Positions 60,592 to 64,000 of a stretch of DNA of 64,000 nucleotides are shown here, in pieces; positions within the stretch are counted from its first letter, which is position 1; each line of letters opens with the position of its first letter. The position numbers were made by a program, and so were the translations under genes. Origin of the DNA: Whitmania pigra (taxonomy: Eukaryota > Annelida > Clitellata > Hirudinida > Haemopidae); NCBI GenBank assembly GCA_021613335.1, contig JAJTWR010000269.1, forward strand, positions 2,508,057 to 2,572,056, read 5' to 3'. The notes beneath the pieces were generated by a model that searched no databases, was not told the DNA's origin, and worked only from the letters and a program-made list of their open reading frames with translations.

Positions 60592-63269
60592 ATGGAACTT
60601 GTGATCCCTGACAAAAGTTTCATTTGCATTGATTATCCAGGGGATGTTGATAATATCGATAAAGCGATAGATACGCTCGGAGGCTTGAAAGTTCTGCACA
60701 AGGTACTCAATATAATTAAGGGATTAATCATTTGTGTTGTTATAGTTGCTATATAAATATTTATGCGACATATGCAGACATTCAAGGATAGAAATGTTCG
60801 CATTAAGCTGAACTTTCGAAATGAAGACAATTATTCTAAGCCAGCCTATGGTAACAGTATATCAAGAGCTTGCCTGATTCTGAAGGTAAGGCGCAAGAAG
60901 AATGCTACTGAACAAGATACGCCTGGAAACATACAAGCAGAAATTATTGGAACTTCTGGCACATCATATAATTTTACTAGTGTGTATTGTTTATTTTATT
61001 GTATTATTTTAAACTTAAATTTTTCCAAAAGGATAACCATGTTTGCAATTAATTAATTGATTTACAGGCATGTGTGACTTTCAATATCTAGCCATGAAGA
61101 GACTCGATAGTGGTAGTTATGAGAGTCATCTCGATGAATCCTTGATTCAACAAGTTCAGTCGAGGGAATGGTTATCAAAACCTGCACATCTTTTTATTTT
61201 GCCACCAATTTTTAGCAGGTTTGATCAGCCTGTACAGTATTGCTTCAGAGAAAATGCAAAAAAATACAAGAATGTCCAATTTCCAGACAATTGCATTGGA
61301 ATGTGTAAGTTGAATAACAAAATATAAAACTATTATGCAATGTATATGCACTGGTCAAGCGTTGAATTCCTTTCCTTCATGTAGGCTCAAAATTCATCCC
61401 CGGTGAATGCACATGCATTGTCAGTAACGATTGAAAGGGGATAACCAAAATGAGCAAAATTTTTTCAATTGTATCTGAAGCTCTAATTGTTTTAGTTAGA
61501 TGGATGCATGGATGTTTTGAATAGGCATACGGTAACACTACCCAGTTCGTTCCAAGAAAATTAATGGCTTTTCAAGGTGGATTTCCACAGCTTATCTGGG
61601 TGTAGAATATTATTATATAGAAATATCATTATGCAGTGTTATCATTATGCTTACAAATTATAATTGTCCATTGTCATTGAAAATGTCGTAAAATTTTATA
61701 GCACGGAGTAGGAGGCCACATTTCACGATAGTCTTTAAGTTCAACAGCCCAGCAGTCCCATGCCAACCTCAGGAAGGCTGTGCAAAGAAACTCCAAAGAA
61801 TGGCCATACCATCCTGGAAGATTGATGCCATCGCCGAGGTTTGGGCAATACTGCATGCATTCGTGTATAATAATAACACCATGCCTCAATTATTATGATC
61901 GTTACCACAGAAATTCAAGCAGCAGAAGATTTGGTCATCCATGGCGTTATTTGCAGAGGTAGGACCATCTATAACAAGAGATGACCTGAAAAATATTCTT
62001 CCTTCCGTTGCATTTTATTGTGCCGATGGTCCTTGGAGAGCCATGTGGGTGAAACTTGGTCATGATATGAGGCAAGATCCATCATCCAAAATTTATCAGA
62101 ATTTGGACACCAGGCAAGAAAAAAGTAAGTATGTTAGGAAATTTAAAATGACTTTTCTGAGTAGAATGTACTTTTTAAATATTTCAAAATGCATTATTGT
62201 ATTTTATATATGTGTGGACTTTCTCCTGTAACCACTTTTTTCAAACATAGGAATATCGTCATTATATAAAAGCAAGATACCAGCTAAAAGAAGCACATTC
62301 AATTACCACTTGCCAAACACTTTCACAAGAAATGCAGGACATCAAGCTGCATCAGTCCAACAGCCCTCTTCGTTGAAGCAGCCAAATAATGAAGAAACAG
62401 ACTTTAAGAAATCTCTTGTAAGTCTCCATCAATGATGGCATTTAATTTGCCAAAGTTAAATGATGAAATTGATTCTCATTTAGGCATCTTCCTACATTTT
62501 CTGTCCTGGTGTGATGCCAAAACATCGTCAAATTTTTTATCACCTCTACAACATAAATGAACCTGAAGTTCAGAAATTAGTCCACATGAATGATGGCAAT
62601 GTAAGTGATGTTGAAGTTTTCCAGTAATTTTAGAAGAAATTATCATTTCACAGTCATTTAAAAAAGAACCATTTATTAGTAATTATTAGTTATTAAATAA
62701 AGAAATTATTTATTCCAGGAAACCGAGTGTACTGAGAAAGATGGGTGGTGCTTGCCTGAGACAATTGAAAAATGCAGAGCAATCATAAATTCATACAGAT
62801 ACAAAAGTAAGGAATGGTTTTCAGCAGTGTCTTTTGTAGAATATGATCTTAATGTTCAGAGTAATAGGCAATTCCAGTGCAATGAAGAATGATGTATTTA
62901 GTTTTAGTATATCGTATGTACCTACATATATAAAGCAATATAATATAACATTATAAGGTCAATATACAATAACTTAACTACAATGCAAATTCGCAAGATG
63001 CTGAAGAAATGGGCCTCCAAACATCCGAAGAAGTATATGACGAAACTATTGATGATGACGACGATGTTGATGAAGATGATGAGGATAATGACAAGAATTG
63101 CACAGAGGATGAAGATAGCATGAATGAATATGACGAGGATTGTGAGGAAGAAGAAGGCGAGGAAGATGATGGCGACATGGACGACATTCACGACACAACA
63201 TATAATGTGATGGATCAAAGTAACTTTGATAAAATATTGGAGCTCTTGCCTCAGGAAGACAATGACTAA
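60592..63269 (+). CDS. GTF3C5: General transcription factor IIIC subunit 5
   Basis: Nine exons (60592-60702, 60778-60979, 61068-61304, 61702-61838, 61911-62124, 62251-62417, 62484-62600, 62719-62806, 62998-63269) give 514 residues; human GTF3C5 has 519. The protein is a subunit of TFIIIC, which binds the A and B boxes of tRNA genes to recruit TFIIIB and RNA polymerase III. Diagnostic stretches: ICIDYPGDVDNI, CDFQYLAMKRLD, FILPPIFSRFDQPVQYCFRE, ADGPWRAMWVKLGHDMRQDP, SKIYQNLDTRQ, AKRSTFNYHLPNTF and CTEKDGWCLPETIEKCR. The C-terminus is a long Asp/Glu tract (DDDDDVDEDDEDNDKN), as in the human protein. The 397-bp intron 3 contains decoy splice sites; the acceptor at 61700-61701 was chosen because it yields GMSRSRRPHF, the conserved junction. 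Confidence 0.93.
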
Positions 63270-63851
63270 AACATATTTGTGTAGTTATTGTGATTCTTAA
63301 AAATTAAAAGTACAAATATAAATATTTTTATAAAAACACAATACGACTGTGAAATAAGTTAGGCGTCGTCGTATAGCTATGTTTAAAACAATTCAACCCA
63401 ATGGTGGCGGAAACAAGTAGAAGAAATTGCCTAATTTATAGCGGCAATGTTGTTGATAGTGAAGCATAAAAAAAAATAGAAATATTTATTTGAAACTCTT
63501 CTAATACGGTTCTAATCGGAAAATATCAGAAAAGCTTACTACGCGCTCAAATTAGCAGAATCACTCGAAAGATGGAATATTGCCGGGAAGGCAAAACAAG
63601 GTCACTTAGGCAAAAAAGAAAGATCAATTTGAGACAACCCGCGGGTGACCTGACTGCCCTAGCGTGGCAGTTGCGCGCTCGATAGTTTCGAATATAGACT
63701 ATTAGTAGTAGGAGACGGTGCTTCTCCTGAGAGAAGATCTTATAGAAGGAGACGGAGATGGGGCGGGAACAGAGTTTTGCCTGCTCTGCATCGTTGAATC
63801 AATCCCATTTTACAACGTTGCACGAGGCGCGGATACCAAAAACAGTCGTCG
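63270..63851. other. Gap between GTF3C5 and the tRNA gene
   Basis: It contains the GTF3C5 3' UTR and a more GC-balanced stretch at 63580-63790 in which I recognise nothing. No exact AATAAA follows the GTF3C5 stop closely. Confidence 0.4.
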
Positions 63852-63924
63852 TGTTTCCGCCCAGGCTCGAACTGGGGACCTTTCGCGTGTTAGGCGAACG
63901 TGATAACCACTACACCACGGAAAC
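63852..63924 (-). tRNA. tRNA-Val(AAC): tRNA-Val, anticodon AAC
   Basis: On the minus strand the gene starts GTTTCCGTGGTGTAGTGG and closes with GGCGGAAAC plus discriminator A. The acceptor stem GTTTCCG/CGGAAAC pairs perfectly. The anticodon loop CCTAACA carries AAC, and the T arm is CCCAGTTCGAGCCTGGG. The A box (TAGTGGTTATC region) and B box (AGTTCGAGCCT) are intact. At 73 nt with no intron it looks functional, unlike the SINE heads elsewhere in the window. Confidence 0.97.
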
Positions 63925-64000
63925 AGACGTCTGCAACTGATCCATACGTCCACGCATGACTGCCGATTAGCTTTCTGAGCGTTAACCTAGATTCTATCGC

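Noticed and set aside
61305..61701. Alternative GTF3C5 exon after the acceptor near 61383, reading CSKFIPGECTC
   Set aside because: It runs into a stop and lacks a fitting donor. The acceptor at 61700-61701 restores the conserved RSRRPHF sequence in frame.
62922..63218. 98-codon hydrophobic minus-strand ORF
   Set aside because: It is the antisense of the Asp/Glu-rich GTF3C5 tail; antisense acidic codons read as Ile, Val and Phe.

Overview
This is an AT-rich piece of an animal nuclear genome. The genes have many short introns with GT-AG borders, and the window holds tRNA-derived SINEs, cut-and-paste DNA transposon relics and large triplet-repeat satellites. The gene set (sacsin, Vav, HDAC6 with a ubiquitin zinc finger, DRC4/GAS8, a cholinesterase-like adhesion protein, TFIIIC subunit 5) fits a ciliated bilaterian invertebrate. 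I cannot name the phylum; a lophotrochozoan is a guess. All gene models were spliced by hand from the sequence, and every one stays in frame across all its exons.

Layout. 1-12716 (+): 3' nine tenths of a sacsin-like gene. 12717-15419: transposon-rich gap with a 577-bp inverted-repeat element carrying telomere-like repeats, a hAT transposase relic and a SINE. 15420-17574 (-): DDX39B/UAP56 RNA helicase, six exons. 17575-19288: SINE-rich gap. 19289-24197 (-): unrecognised C2H2 zinc-finger gene, with a dead Tigger/pogo transposon in its third intron. 24198-26110: gap. 26111-36532 (+): Vav-type Rho GEF, 25 exons. 37321-50793 (-): HDAC6, 31 exons, with a 3.2-kb triplet minisatellite split by a hAT-like element in intron 15. 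51286-52427 (+): ASF1 histone chaperone. 52755-55585 (-): DRC4/GAS8. 55703-59503 (-): catalytically dead esterase-like adhesion receptor. 60592-63269 (+): GTF3C5. 63852-63924 (-): tRNA-Val(AAC).

How the genes relate. The genes are single-copy housekeeping, signalling and ciliary genes rather than a metabolic cluster. HDAC6 and ASF1 are head to head over 492 bp and may share a promoter. Vav and HDAC6 converge, as do ASF1 and DRC4. DRC4 starts only 117 bp after the stop of the adhesion-receptor gene on the same strand. GTF3C5, part of the factor that binds tRNA-gene promoters, happens to lie about 580 bp from a tRNA gene.

Most notable points. (1) The two deacetylase domains of HDAC6 have nearly identical exon lengths in the same order, a visible record of the internal duplication. 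(2) A SINE sits inside a hAT-like element, inside a minisatellite, inside an HDAC6 intron. (3) A 9-bp-duplication inverted-repeat element encloses a telomere-like array. (4) Vav lacks the first SH3 domain and has a C1 finger missing several zinc ligands. (5) DDX39B ends in a 14-nt coding exon. I found no CRISPR array, operon or other prokaryotic feature.
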